DNA of 29,638 nucleotides, from the NCBI GenBank assembly GCA_023439185.1, contig JAEXOR010000051.1, positions 1 to 29,638 on the forward strand, in the 5' to 3' direction. The position numbers were made by a program, and so were the translations under genes. This stretch comes from Bacillota bacterium. Its GTDB lineage: Bacteria; Bacillota; Desulfotomaculia; Desulfotomaculales; Desulfallaceae. Below, one piece after another: positions 22,966 through 29,638 of this stretch (within the stretch, counting starts at the first letter, position 1; every line of letters starts with the position of its first letter). A model generated the notes under the pieces. The model saw nothing but the letters and a program-made list of their open reading frames with translations. It had not been told where the DNA came from and ran no database searches.

Positions 22966-22976
22966 AATAATTTGGC
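22962..22976. promoter_or_regulatory. 15-bp palindrome overlapping the -24 box
   Basis: GCCAAAT-A-ATTTGGC is a perfect palindrome. Four of its bases are part of the minus-strand -24 element at 22960-22965, so a dimeric protein bound here would compete with sigma-54 polymerase. Confidence 0.45.
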
Positions 22977-23120
22977 TACTGATAACCGGCCAATAAAGGC
23001 TAACCTATTATTAATGCCGCCACCCTCCGGCAGGGCAGTGTATATATTTTTGTACATAATTAGTTTAATTTAAGCAACTGTTTGCCAGGGGACCACAGCT
23101 TCGCCGTGTGTAAGGAAAAC

Positions 23121-23133
23121 CATACACTGTACG
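23121..23133. promoter_or_regulatory. TACACTGT element shared with the bam upstream region
   Basis: CATACACTGT here is identical to ten bases of the bam palindrome (549-558). GTGTGTA at about 23106-23112 gives a partial dyad partner. It lies about 160 bp upstream of the minus-strand sigma-54-like promoter and about 250 bp upstream of the candidate plus-strand one. Confidence 0.45.
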
Positions 23134-23382
23134 TTTAATTGATCATATCACTTCGAAAATGAAGGCGTAGGTTTTGGGCGAATCAGGTTTTTTATGCCTT
23201 AACTGTAAAATGACATGATTGTGTATAATTAATAAATAAGCTACAATAAAGTAATCTTTTTGTTCACAAACCAAACATGTGTGCTTACCGGACATTTTTA
23301 CAGTCCGCCTGTTTTGAATTAATTAAGGTCTGTATAGCTATTAAGCTTGGTTTGATCCCTAATGTTATCTTAAAATTCCTCC

Positions 23383-23398
23383 AGGTACAAAAGTTGCA
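23383..23398 (+). promoter_or_regulatory. Candidate sigma-54-type promoter of the CoA-transferase gene
   Basis: AGGTAC-N5-TTGCA has the correct 10-nt GG-to-GC spacing and a full -12 element, but only four of six in the -24 element. It would give a leader of about 180 nt. Confidence 0.35.
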
Positions 23399-23591
23399 AG
23401 AATTAGTCTAACATTTCTTTAAAAAATTAGTTGACATCTTAAATATATAATATTTTTAATTAAATGAAAACCGATTGAATTGTCTCAACATTGGCAATCA
23501 ATTGCAAAATATCGCCGAAGGGGGCCAAGACATCGCAAGGTATAAAAAAAAGCTGGTATAACGACATTTTTGAAACACAAGGAGGTATAGC

Positions 23592-24887
23592 ATGTTAAGT
23601 TTTCATGAAATGTATCGTCAGAAACTGGTCTCACCTGCAGAAGCGGTCAAAACAATTAAGTCGGGCGATATAATTTGGGCTCCGCCGGCCTCCAATGAAC
23701 CCAACATCCTTTTCGACGCTCTGGCTGACCGAAGACATGAATTGGAAGGCGTGGTTCTCCGGCAATTCCTGTCCAGGCGCAGTCACGCATACATGGATCC
23801 ATCCTGCTGTTCGAATATTTCCCTCGAATGTTTGTTTGTTACAGACAAGGTAAGACATCTGATCCGGGATGGTTACGCAACCTATTTGCCGTCCAACTTC
23901 GGAGACATCCCCCGGCTGATCAGGCAAAGCGAACGCGTGGATGTGTTTATGATTACTGTTTCTCCAATGGACGATTACGGTTATTTTACTTTCGGCCTGG
24001 GGTGTGACTATTCTCTGGCCGCCATAGAAAAGGCCGAAAAGGTTATTGTGGAAGTTAATCCCAATATGCCCAGAACCCGTGGTTACAACAATATTCATAT
24101 CTCCCAGGTGTATCAGATCGTTGAGCACGATATACCGATTGTGGAGCTGCCGCTGCCCAAGATAACCGAGATGGATGAAAAGATCGCTTCATATATAGTT
24201 GACCTGATTGAAGACGGTTCCACCATTCAAATAGGTATAGGCGGTGTTCCCGCCGCGGTATGTAAGTTTATGGAAGTTAAAAAGGATCTCGGTTTACACA
24301 CCGAACTGGTCAGTGACTATATCATAGATCTGGCTAACAGCGGGGCTGTAAACGGAAGCAAAAAATCAATGCATAAAGGCAAGGTCGTTTGTACCATCGT
24401 CGAGGGGACCAGGAAACTCTTTGATTATATGGACAATAATCCAACCATTGAATTACACCCGGTGGATTATACCAATAACGTCAACATCATCGCGCAGCAA
24501 AACAAAATGATCAGTATAAACGCCACTATTGAAGTGGATTTATTTGGACAGTGCTGTTCTGAAACCATCGGACACGTGGTTTATGGGGGAAGCGGAGGCC
24601 AGTCGGACTTTGCCAGGGGCGTCACCATGTGCCCTGAGGGTAAAGGATTCATTGTCCTCTATTCTACGGCAAAGAAGGGCGCCATATCAAAAATCGTACC
24701 CACCCTGTCACCCGGAGCCAGCGTGACTACCGGCAGAAACTATGTCGACCATGTGGTAACCGAGTACGGTCTTGTTAAACTGCGCGGTAAATCCGTGCGG
24801 GAACGGGCTCTGGCGTTAATCAGCATTGCTCATCCTGATTTCCGTGATCAACTGCGCCACGCGGCGAAGCAAATGAATATTATTTAG
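23592..24887 (+). CDS. Acetyl-CoA hydrolase/transferase family CoA-transferase, possibly acting on benzoate
   Basis: This 431-residue protein aligns in memory with 4-hydroxybutyrate CoA-transferase-type enzymes. LGLHTELVSD places Glu238 at the position of the catalytic Glu of the Clostridium aminobutyricum enzyme. GIGGVPAAV (residues 215-223), YGGSGGQSDFARG (331-343) and VTEYGLVKLRGKSVRERA near the end are family hallmarks. It moves CoA between acyl-CoA and a free acid. A succinyl-CoA:benzoate CoA-transferase is known from Geobacter metallireducens, and no other benzoate-activating gene is clear here, so benzoate is a fair guess. An AAGGAGG site is seven bases before the ATG, and a terminator follows. 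Confidence 0.85.
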   Translation: MLSFHEMYRQKLVSPAEAVKTIKSGDIIWAPPASNEPNILFDALADRRHELEGVVLRQFLSRRSHAYMDPSCCSNISLECLFVTDKVRHLIRDGYATYLPSNFGDIPRLIRQSERVDVFMITVSPMDDYGYFTFGLGCDYSLAAIEKAEKVIVEVNPNMPRTRGYNNIHISQVYQIVEHDIPIVELPLPKITEMDEKIASYIVDLIEDGSTIQIGIGGVPAAVCKFMEVKKDLGLHTELVSDYIIDLANSGAVNGSKKSMHKGKVVCTIVEGTRKLFDYMDNNPTIELHPVDYTNNVNIIAQQNKMISINATIEVDLFGQCCSETIGHVVYGGSGGQSDFARGVTMCPEGKGFIVLYSTAKKGAISKIVPTLSPGASVTTGRNYVDHVVTEYGLVKLRGKSVRERALALISIAHPDFRDQLRHAAKQMNII

Positions 24888-24916
24888 CATTAATTACCGG
24901 ACTTTAATAATAAATG

Positions 24917-24946
24917 AAAAACCCGCGCTTTCTTGTGCGGGTTTTT
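24917..24946. terminator. Bidirectional intrinsic terminator
   Basis: AAAAACCCGC (24917-24926) pairs with GCGGGTTTTT (24937-24946), with two inner pairs and a TTTCTT loop. The A- and T-flanked symmetric stem serves both the CoA-transferase gene and the convergent small minus-strand gene. Confidence 0.85.
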
Positions 24947-24955
24947 CATCGTTTT

Positions 24956-25219
24956 CTAGTCTTCATCTTCATCCGGAGGATGGTTGATAAAAAATTCACG
25001 TTCAAGGAGTTCATGAAATTCATTCGGTACGGGCACGGCAAGCCTGGATACCGCTCCGTTTTGCCCAATCAACTTAAAAACCAGATCATAGCTGCCGTCA
25101 GGATTTTTACGCGGCCGCCAGTGTTTAAGCGCGGTTTCTTCACGGCCGATGCTGTCCCGCACAGTATTGTCACACCAGGTAAAAAAACGTTCCTGCAGGT
25201 CGTCGAGATATTCCAACAT
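24956..25219 (-). CDS. Small protein of unknown function, 87 aa
   Basis: I do not recognise this protein. It starts with a helix (MLEYLDDLQERFFTWCDNTVRDSIG), then a beta-like segment (WRPRKNPDGSYDLVFKLIGQ), and ends in an acidic tail (HPPDEDED). The ATG at 25219 has an AGGGGG-like site upstream on the minus strand. An in-frame extension to 25255 lacks a ribosome site. It is a lone gene facing the bidirectional terminator. Confidence 0.55.
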   Translation of the reverse strand: MLEYLDDLQERFFTWCDNTVRDSIGREETALKHWRPRKNPDGSYDLVFKLIGQNGAVSRLAVPVPNEFHELLEREFFINHPPDEDED

Positions 25220-25344
25220 TACCCATATCCCCCTAAAATGATTAGAACATGTCACTTCTTAAATCCGAATATCCTCTCAAAATAGTATAGCCCTAAAAAT
25301 AATTTCCAGGCAAGCCCGCTTTCCGGATATAATAAATATAGCTT

Positions 25345-25372
25345 TTGATCGAAATAACAGTCTTTTTATAGT
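25345..25372 (+). promoter_or_regulatory. Sigma-A-type promoter before the molybdenum hydroxylase genes
   Basis: TTGATC (25345-25350), a 16-bp spacer and TATAGT (25367-25372) lie about 50 bp before the TTG start at 25423. Unlike the other operons, no sigma-54 box is seen here, suggesting separate control. Confidence 0.45.
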
Positions 25373-25422
25373 CCATCTTATCTTAATTTGTAGGGGCGGC
25401 CCGAAGAAAGGATGAGATAAGT

Positions 25423-27678
25423 TTGACCACCAGTTTTAAATATCTCGGCGGCACTTTTCCCGGTGATGATGCTTTGCGCAAAGTTACCGGCGATCTGGTT
25501 TATGGCAGCGATCTGAAACTCCCCGGCATGTTATATGCAACCATGCTGTTAAGCCCCGTTGCCCACGGCGTTATCCGGAGCATCAATACTGCTGGAGCTG
25601 AAGAACTGCCCGGAGTAATCAAGGTCTTTTCATACCTCAATGCGCCGAAACAAAAATTCAACCGTTATATCCATGTGCACGGCGCAGAAAATGGTCCCGA
25701 AGATGAAACGCTGTTTGCGAAAGAGGTTAAATTTACCGGCGACAGGGTCGCGGCTGTTTTGGCCGTCAGCCCGGCAATTGCCGGAGAAGCAGTGACCCGG
25801 ATTGTTGTGGAGTATGAGGAACTCCCACCCTTATTAACGACGGAAGCATCCTTAAGCAGCAAAGAGGTAAAGATACACCCCGCCGGTAACTTAATCCATA
25901 CCTATAACTTTAATCTGGGTGAGGCATCTCCAAAGGAAGATTGCGTTATCACTGAAACCGAGACCCGGACCCCGTTAAGCCATCATGCCGCTATTGAACC
26001 ACATCTTTGTCTGGCTGAATACGACAGGGCGGGGAAACTCACCGTCTGGACTCCCACCCAGAGCGTATTTGGAGTCAGGAAGCTGCTCGCGGATTTCTTT
26101 GGGCTCAGCCACAGTAAGATCAGAGTAATTAAAATTCCCATGGGAGGCTCATTCGGAGGCAAACAGGAATTCATCATCGAACCGGTAACGGCATTCATGG
26201 CCATGGAAACAGGACGGCCGGTCAAATTACAATTAACCAGGCAAGGGTGCATCATCGCCACCAATGCCCGAACAGCGACAAAAACCAAAATCAGGACAAT
26301 GGCGACAAAGAGCGGCGAACTGCGTAACTTTACAGTTGACAGCACCCTTGACGCCGGAGCTTATGCCGGCAATTCCGTCGATTATTCCCACGCCATGTCC
26401 AAAGTGGTCAACAAATTATACAGAATTCCGTATTATCAGCATACAGGCCGGGTTGTTTATACCAACAAGATCGTTACCGGAGGCGCCAGGGGATGGGGAA
26501 GCCCCGAGATAATTACCGCAACGGAAATTCATATGGATCAAGCGGCCAAAGCTTTAAAAATGGATCCCGTGGCATTCAGATTAAAAAACCTGGTTCACCC
26601 GCACGATATGGACCCGGCGACCAACATCTCTTTGGGGGATGCCAGGGTTATCGAGTGTCTGGAAAAAGGAGCCGAAGCTTTTAACTGGCAATCAAAGTAT
26701 CACCGGGGTTTGGACCGGGGCAGGTATCGCCGGGGTGTCGGCGTTGCCTGCGGTGCTCACAAAAACGGCATGTACGGCGGCGCGCCCGATTTCTCCAGCA
26801 TGATCCTTACAATGAATGAAGACGGCAGTTTAATCCTCACCGCCACCTTGCATGACGTAGGCTGCGGTACCGCGACCTCAATGAGGATTATCGCGGCGGA
26901 AGTGCTGGGAGTCGACCCGGAGCTGATTACCGTGGCCCAAACCGATACTGAAAACACACCCTATGACCCCGGCTGCTATTCCAGCAGGACGACATACATT
27001 GCCGGCGCCTGCGCCCTGAAAACAGCGGAAATGTTAAAGAACAGAATTTTGAATAACGCCGCTTCCATACTGCAAAAACCCAGGGAATCCCTGGAGGCGA
27101 AAGACGGTCGTGTATATATTAAAGAAGAGGAACAGGGGAACCTCTCCTACAGGGAAATCGCCGCTGCAACCATCCTGAAGAACCTCCCGGAATTACTGAT
27201 TACCAATACCCACCATGCCGTATCCAATCCGGGATCGTATTCAGTACAATTTGCCGGTGTGGAAGTCGATACCCTGACGGGTTTGACCAGGGCAACGGAA
27301 TTTCTGGCGGTTTGTGACGTGGGACGGGTGATCAACAGGGGGATGGTGGAAGGTCAATTTCAGGGAGCAGTTCAGATGGGCATCGGTTATGCTTTATGTG
27401 AAGAAGTGCAGGTAAACAAACAGGGAACCCCTGTAAACAACAGCTTTAAAAAATACAATTTGGTCAACGCTCCCGATATGCCCGACGTACAGGTGCTGCT
27501 CATCGAGCATGAAGGAGACGACGGACCGTTCGGGGCCAAGAGCGTGGGAGAAATCGCGGCTGTTCCCAGTGCCGCCGCGGTAGTCAATGCGGTTAACCAT
27601 GCTTTGGGCACGGCTTTATCTGATCTGCCGCTGACCCCGGAAAAAATACTGCTTGCTTTAAACGGATCAAATTTTTAA
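25423..27678 (+). CDS. Molybdenum hydroxylase (xanthine dehydrogenase family) large subunit
   Basis: The catalytic Mo-MCD subunit has 751 residues. It opens with the a/b hammerhead domain (TGDLVYGSDLKLPGMLYA), followed by the molybdenum-site segments GGSFGGKQEF (241-250), GGARGWGSPE (353-362) and the catalytic glutamate in GAKSVGE (Glu710). The enzyme hydroxylates or dehydroxylates an aromatic or heterocyclic ring or an aldehyde; the substrate cannot be read from these motifs. It starts with TTG after AAAGGAT. The small and FAD subunits follow in the order large-small-medium. 4-Hydroxybenzoyl-CoA reductase would suit the aromatic context, but the FAD subunit argues against it. Confidence 0.88.
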   Translation: MTTSFKYLGGTFPGDDALRKVTGDLVYGSDLKLPGMLYATMLLSPVAHGVIRSINTAGAEELPGVIKVFSYLNAPKQKFNRYIHVHGAENGPEDETLFAKEVKFTGDRVAAVLAVSPAIAGEAVTRIVVEYEELPPLLTTEASLSSKEVKIHPAGNLIHTYNFNLGEASPKEDCVITETETRTPLSHHAAIEPHLCLAEYDRAGKLTVWTPTQSVFGVRKLLADFFGLSHSKIRVIKIPMGGSFGGKQEFIIEPVTAFMAMETGRPVKLQLTRQGCIIATNARTATKTKIRTMATKSGELRNFTVDSTLDAGAYAGNSVDYSHAMSKVVNKLYRIPYYQHTGRVVYTNKIVTGGARGWGSPEIITATEIHMDQAAKALKMDPVAFRLKNLVHPHDMDPATNISLGDARVIECLEKGAEAFNWQSKYHRGLDRGRYRRGVGVACGAHKNGMYGGAPDFSSMILTMNEDGSLILTATLHDVGCGTATSMRIIAAEVLGVDPELITVAQTDTENTPYDPGCYSSRTTYIAGACALKTAEMLKNRILNNAASILQKPRESLEAKDGRVYIKEEEQGNLSYREIAAATILKNLPELLITNTHHAVSNPGSYSVQFAGVEVDTLTGLTRATEFLAVCDVGRVINRGMVEGQFQGAVQMGIGYALCEEVQVNKQGTPVNNSFKKYNLVNAPDMPDVQVLLIEHEGDDGPFGAKSVGEIAAVPSAAAVVNAVNHALGTALSDLPLTPEKILLALNGSNF

Positions 27679-27694
27679 ACATAAGGTGAGAATA

Positions 27695-28159
27695 ATGCAG
27701 ATTGAATTTAAACTAAACGGCCAACTCCGCAGCCTGGATGTATGCCCGACTATGCGGCTGGTGGATTTACTGAGGGACCAACTGGAACTTACCGGAACCA
27801 AAGAAGGCTGCGGCGAAGGGGAGTGCGGAGCCTGTACGGTAATTTTGGATGGACAGGCCATTAATTCCTGCCTGGTTCTGGCCCCCCAGGTGAGAGACCG
27901 GGAAGTGATTACCGTTGAGGGTCTGGCCACAGACGGAGAGTTGGATATCCTCCAACAGAAATTTTTGGAACACGCGGCGGTGGAGTGCGGCTACTGCACG
28001 CCCGGCATGTTGATGTCGGCCAAAGCCCTGTTGATGAAAAATCCCCGTCCCACGGAAGGGGAAATCCGCCTGACGCTGGCCGGAAATCTGTGCCGCTGCG
28101 CGGGGTATGCCCAGATTGTAAAGGCGGTAAAGGCAGCGGCGCAAGATTCACAAGCTTAA
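27695..28159 (+). CDS. Molybdenum hydroxylase 2Fe-2S small subunit
   Basis: The 154-residue protein has both 2Fe-2S domains of the family: the plant-type site C39, C44, C47, C59 (GCGEGECGACTV) and the helical-domain site in ECGYCTPGML and LCRCAGY. It carries electrons from the molybdenum subunit to the FAD subunit. The ATG at 27695 is eight bases or fewer from AAGGTGAG, which also contains a possible GTG start (27686). It lies 16 bp after the large subunit gene. Confidence 0.9.
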   Translation: MQIEFKLNGQLRSLDVCPTMRLVDLLRDQLELTGTKEGCGEGECGACTVILDGQAINSCLVLAPQVRDREVITVEGLATDGELDILQQKFLEHAAVECGYCTPGMLMSAKALLMKNPRPTEGEIRLTLAGNLCRCAGYAQIVKAVKAAAQDSQA

Positions 28160-28176
28160 AAGAAGGGATTGGCAAT

Positions 28177-29037
28177 ATGACCGACATAGAATTTTTAGCG
28201 CCGGGAAGCCTACCGGAGCTGCAGACCGCGTTGAGCAAGGCAACTCCTAAAAGCAAGGTTCTGGCCGGAGGCACGGACCTGGTGATTGCGATACATGAAA
28301 ACAGGAGTAAACCCGACCTGATAATTGATTTGTCGGGAGTTCGGGAACTTAATTTTATTAAACTGGAGCAGGGGCACATTCATATTGGAGCCATGACCAC
28401 CTTTACCCGGCTCAGTGAAGATGACACGATAAGGAAATACATCCCTTGTCTGGCGGAAGCGGCAGCGGGTATTGGGTCGAACCAGATTCGCAATACCGCC
28501 ACAATCGGCGGGAATATCGGCAACGCCTCCCCGGCGGGAGACGCTATCCCCGCCTTAATAGCCCTGGGCGCCGTGATCAAAATCATGGACTGCACGGGAC
28601 GGACGGAGGGAAAAACCGTGGACGAAATAATCACCGGGCCGGGGCAGACCGGTATCAGATACAACCAGGTGATCACCGAAATAGCATGTCAGGTTCCCGG
28701 CCCTGCTTATCGGAGCACCTTTGTCAAAGTCGGTTCCAGAACTACGGTAACAATAGCCAAGCTAAATATGGCGCTGGTCCTAAAGTATGACCCGGACTCG
28801 CACATCATATCCGACGCGCGGCTGGGGCTAGGGGCTATCGGGGGCAAAGCCTTCCGCGATTCGCGGGCAGAAAGCACTTTAAACGGTCAAAAAGCAGACA
28901 AAAGGCTGGCCCGGGTTCTTGGAGAAGAATTATGTACCACTGTCCAAAAAGCAATCCCCGGCAGGTATTCACTGCCATATAAAAAGGAAGCGATAAAGGG
29001 ATTGGCCTGTAACGCCTGGAATAATCTCTTCCCTTAA
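28177..29037 (+). CDS. Molybdenum hydroxylase FAD-binding medium subunit
   Basis: This 286-residue subunit has the FAD motifs of the CO dehydrogenase medium-subunit family: LAGGTDLVIAI near residues 29-39 and NTATIGGNIGNASPAGD in the middle. It has no 4Fe-4S insert, which the corresponding subunit of 4-hydroxybenzoyl-CoA reductase carries. A longer frame from 27985 overlaps the small-subunit gene and is not used; the ATG at 28177 follows GAAGGGATTGG. The electron acceptor is probably NAD or an electron-transfer protein. Confidence 0.88.
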   Translation: MTDIEFLAPGSLPELQTALSKATPKSKVLAGGTDLVIAIHENRSKPDLIIDLSGVRELNFIKLEQGHIHIGAMTTFTRLSEDDTIRKYIPCLAEAAAGIGSNQIRNTATIGGNIGNASPAGDAIPALIALGAVIKIMDCTGRTEGKTVDEIITGPGQTGIRYNQVITEIACQVPGPAYRSTFVKVGSRTTVTIAKLNMALVLKYDPDSHIISDARLGLGAIGGKAFRDSRAESTLNGQKADKRLARVLGEELCTTVQKAIPGRYSLPYKKEAIKGLACNAWNNLFP

Positions 29038-29449
29038 GATATTTTTGTACAAATAACACACAATGTATTATTACTGGACATGTTTTATCTAATACTAACA
29101 GATTCTTTTTCCCATGTTCTTATTTTTTAGACAATTAAAATCAAACCCGCCGGCTTAAAGAGATGAGGTATATTTGCTTTTCTATAATTATTCCTTACGC
29201 TTAATATTTAAATATCTAATGTATAGGTATAAATGTTGCTAAATACCAAGACAGTAGTTTTTTATAGCTCAAGGAAAGGATGTGAAAAATTTCATATAGC
29301 TATTTAGCTATTTATACGCACCAGAGTATATTAAATTTTCCGAAGCTTTAAACCGTTTAAAATTCGTTGAAAATTCTATGCAATGAACACGCGGCGCAGA
29401 CAATAATAGAATAGTGATGGACAAAGATTATCCAGCAGGGGGAATTTAC
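29038..29449. other. AT-rich intergenic stretch before the TRAP gene
   Basis: I see no gene and no clear terminator for the molybdenum hydroxylase operon. It contains a weak sigma-54-like box (AGGTAT-N5-TTGCT, 29225-29240, correct spacing but poor -24) and the dyad at 29341-29366. Tandem TAGCTA repeats occur near 29300. Confidence 0.45.
29341..29366. promoter_or_regulatory. Inverted repeat upstream of the TRAP-type gene
   Basis: TTTAAAC-C-GTTTAAA (29347-29361) is perfect and is flanked by CGAA and TTCG, making a 26-bp near-palindrome about 85 bp before the lipoprotein start. It is a likely operator for a dimeric regulator. Confidence 0.4.
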
Positions 29450-29638
29450 ATGAAAATTAAAGTACAATTATTTTTGCTAACATTGGTATTAGGTTTCGCG
29501 CTTTTGATAGTCGGCGGTTGCGGAGGTTCGGGTTCCGGTACGGATACCGGCGCCGAGGGGCAGGCTCCCGCGGATGAAAATGCGGCAGTATCAGTCAAAT
29601 TAAGGTTCTCCAACTACTTCCCGGCTGAAAGCGGCCAG
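29450..29638 (+). CDS. TRAP-type substrate-binding lipoprotein, partial (5' end)
   Basis: The first 63 codons are present and run off the window. A hydrophobic signal segment ends in VGGC (Cys24), a lipobox, followed by a flexible Gly/Ser/Thr/Glu linker and then VKLRFSNYFPAESG, which resembles the mature start of DctP-type solute receptors. It would be anchored outside the membrane and bind an organic acid; aromatic acids are a reasonable guess given the neighbours. AGGGGG precedes the ATG. Confidence 0.7.
   Translation, partial: MKIKVQLFLLTLVLGFALLIVGGCGGSGSGTDTGAEGQAPADENAAVSVKLRFSNYFPAESGQ

Larger units (their letters stand above)
22807..23591. promoter_or_regulatory. Divergent intergenic control region (785 bp), no gene seen
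   Basis: This AT-rich stretch separates the minus-strand molybdopterin operon from the CoA-transferase gene. I find no convincing ORF or RNA gene. It contains a perfect 15-bp palindrome (22962-22976), sigma-54-like boxes in both directions, and a TACACTGT element (23123-23130) with a weaker GCAGTGTA at 23035-23042. Its length is large for two simple promoters and suggests multiple regulators. Confidence 0.6.

Noticed and set aside
23431..23451. TTGACA with TATAAT as a sigma-A promoter
   Set aside because: The spacer is only 9 bp. A weaker TTTAAT at 18 bp spacing is possible but not convincing in such AT-rich DNA.
23491..23506. TTGGCAATCAATTGCA as a sigma-54 promoter close to the CoA-transferase gene
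   Set aside because: The GG and GC dinucleotides are 9 nt apart instead of the strict 10, so it is a near miss.
25423..29037. 4-Hydroxybenzoyl-CoA reductase (hcrABC)
   Set aside because: The FAD subunit is only 286 residues and lacks the Cys-rich 4Fe-4S insert expected for HcrB.
1..29638. tRNA, rRNA, CRISPR arrays, transposases or prophage genes
   Set aside because: None seen by reading both strands; no regular spaced repeats and no transposase motifs.

Overview
The window looks like a chromosome segment of an obligately anaerobic, probably syntrophic or sulfate-reducing Firmicute of the Peptococcaceae/Desulfotomaculia type (Pelotomaculum-like). The reasons are a complete tungsten-type (class II) benzoyl-CoA reductase gene set, strong AGGAGG ribosome sites, GTG/TTG starts, two in-frame UGA (selenocysteine) genes and several molybdenum/tungsten enzymes. 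The taxon is inferred from gene content only.

Layout. Positions 1-755 hold no intact gene. They carry two decayed gene fragments (an FmdE-like zinc-ribbon end and a deleted copy of the XRE regulator that is intact at 13404), a terminator, a 13-bp perfect palindrome and a well-spaced sigma-54-type promoter. Positions 756-12674 (+) hold a SPASM radical SAM gene followed by bamBCDEFGHI. bamF is interrupted by an in-frame UGA with a SECIS-like hairpin and is best read as a 255-residue selenoprotein. Positions 12722-14038 (+) hold four small genes (unknown, half-ferritin-like, XRE regulator, unknown), followed by convergent terminators. Positions 14158-22806 are all minus strand. In transcription order they are a molybdopterin oxidoreductase, two small proteins, a C_GCAxxG_C_C protein, a radical SAM protein, a PaaK-like AMP-forming ligase and, after a 177-nt gap, a selenocysteine formate dehydrogenase (895 aa) that the UGA makes look like two ORFs. 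After a 785-bp divergent control region comes a CoA-transferase (23592-24887, +), a small unknown minus-strand gene, a three-subunit molybdenum hydroxylase (25423-29037, +) and the start of a TRAP-type solute-binding lipoprotein (29450 to the window edge).

How it fits together. BamB-I should reduce benzoyl-CoA to the cyclic diene, using electrons handled by HdrA-, MvhD- and Nuo-like subunits. The CoA-transferase could form benzoyl-CoA, and formate dehydrogenase could dispose of electrons as formate. The bam operon, the minus-strand operon and possibly the CoA-transferase share sigma-54-like promoters. An 8-bp TACACTGT element occurs upstream of bam and in the divergent region, suggesting one regulon.

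Most interesting: the compact block at 17023-20705 (AMP ligase, radical SAM, C_GCAxxG_C_C protein, CxxC redox protein, 83-aa protein), translationally coupled and sitting between two molybdenum/tungsten enzymes. It has no assigned biochemical role that I know of and looks like a maturation or modification system for such enzymes.
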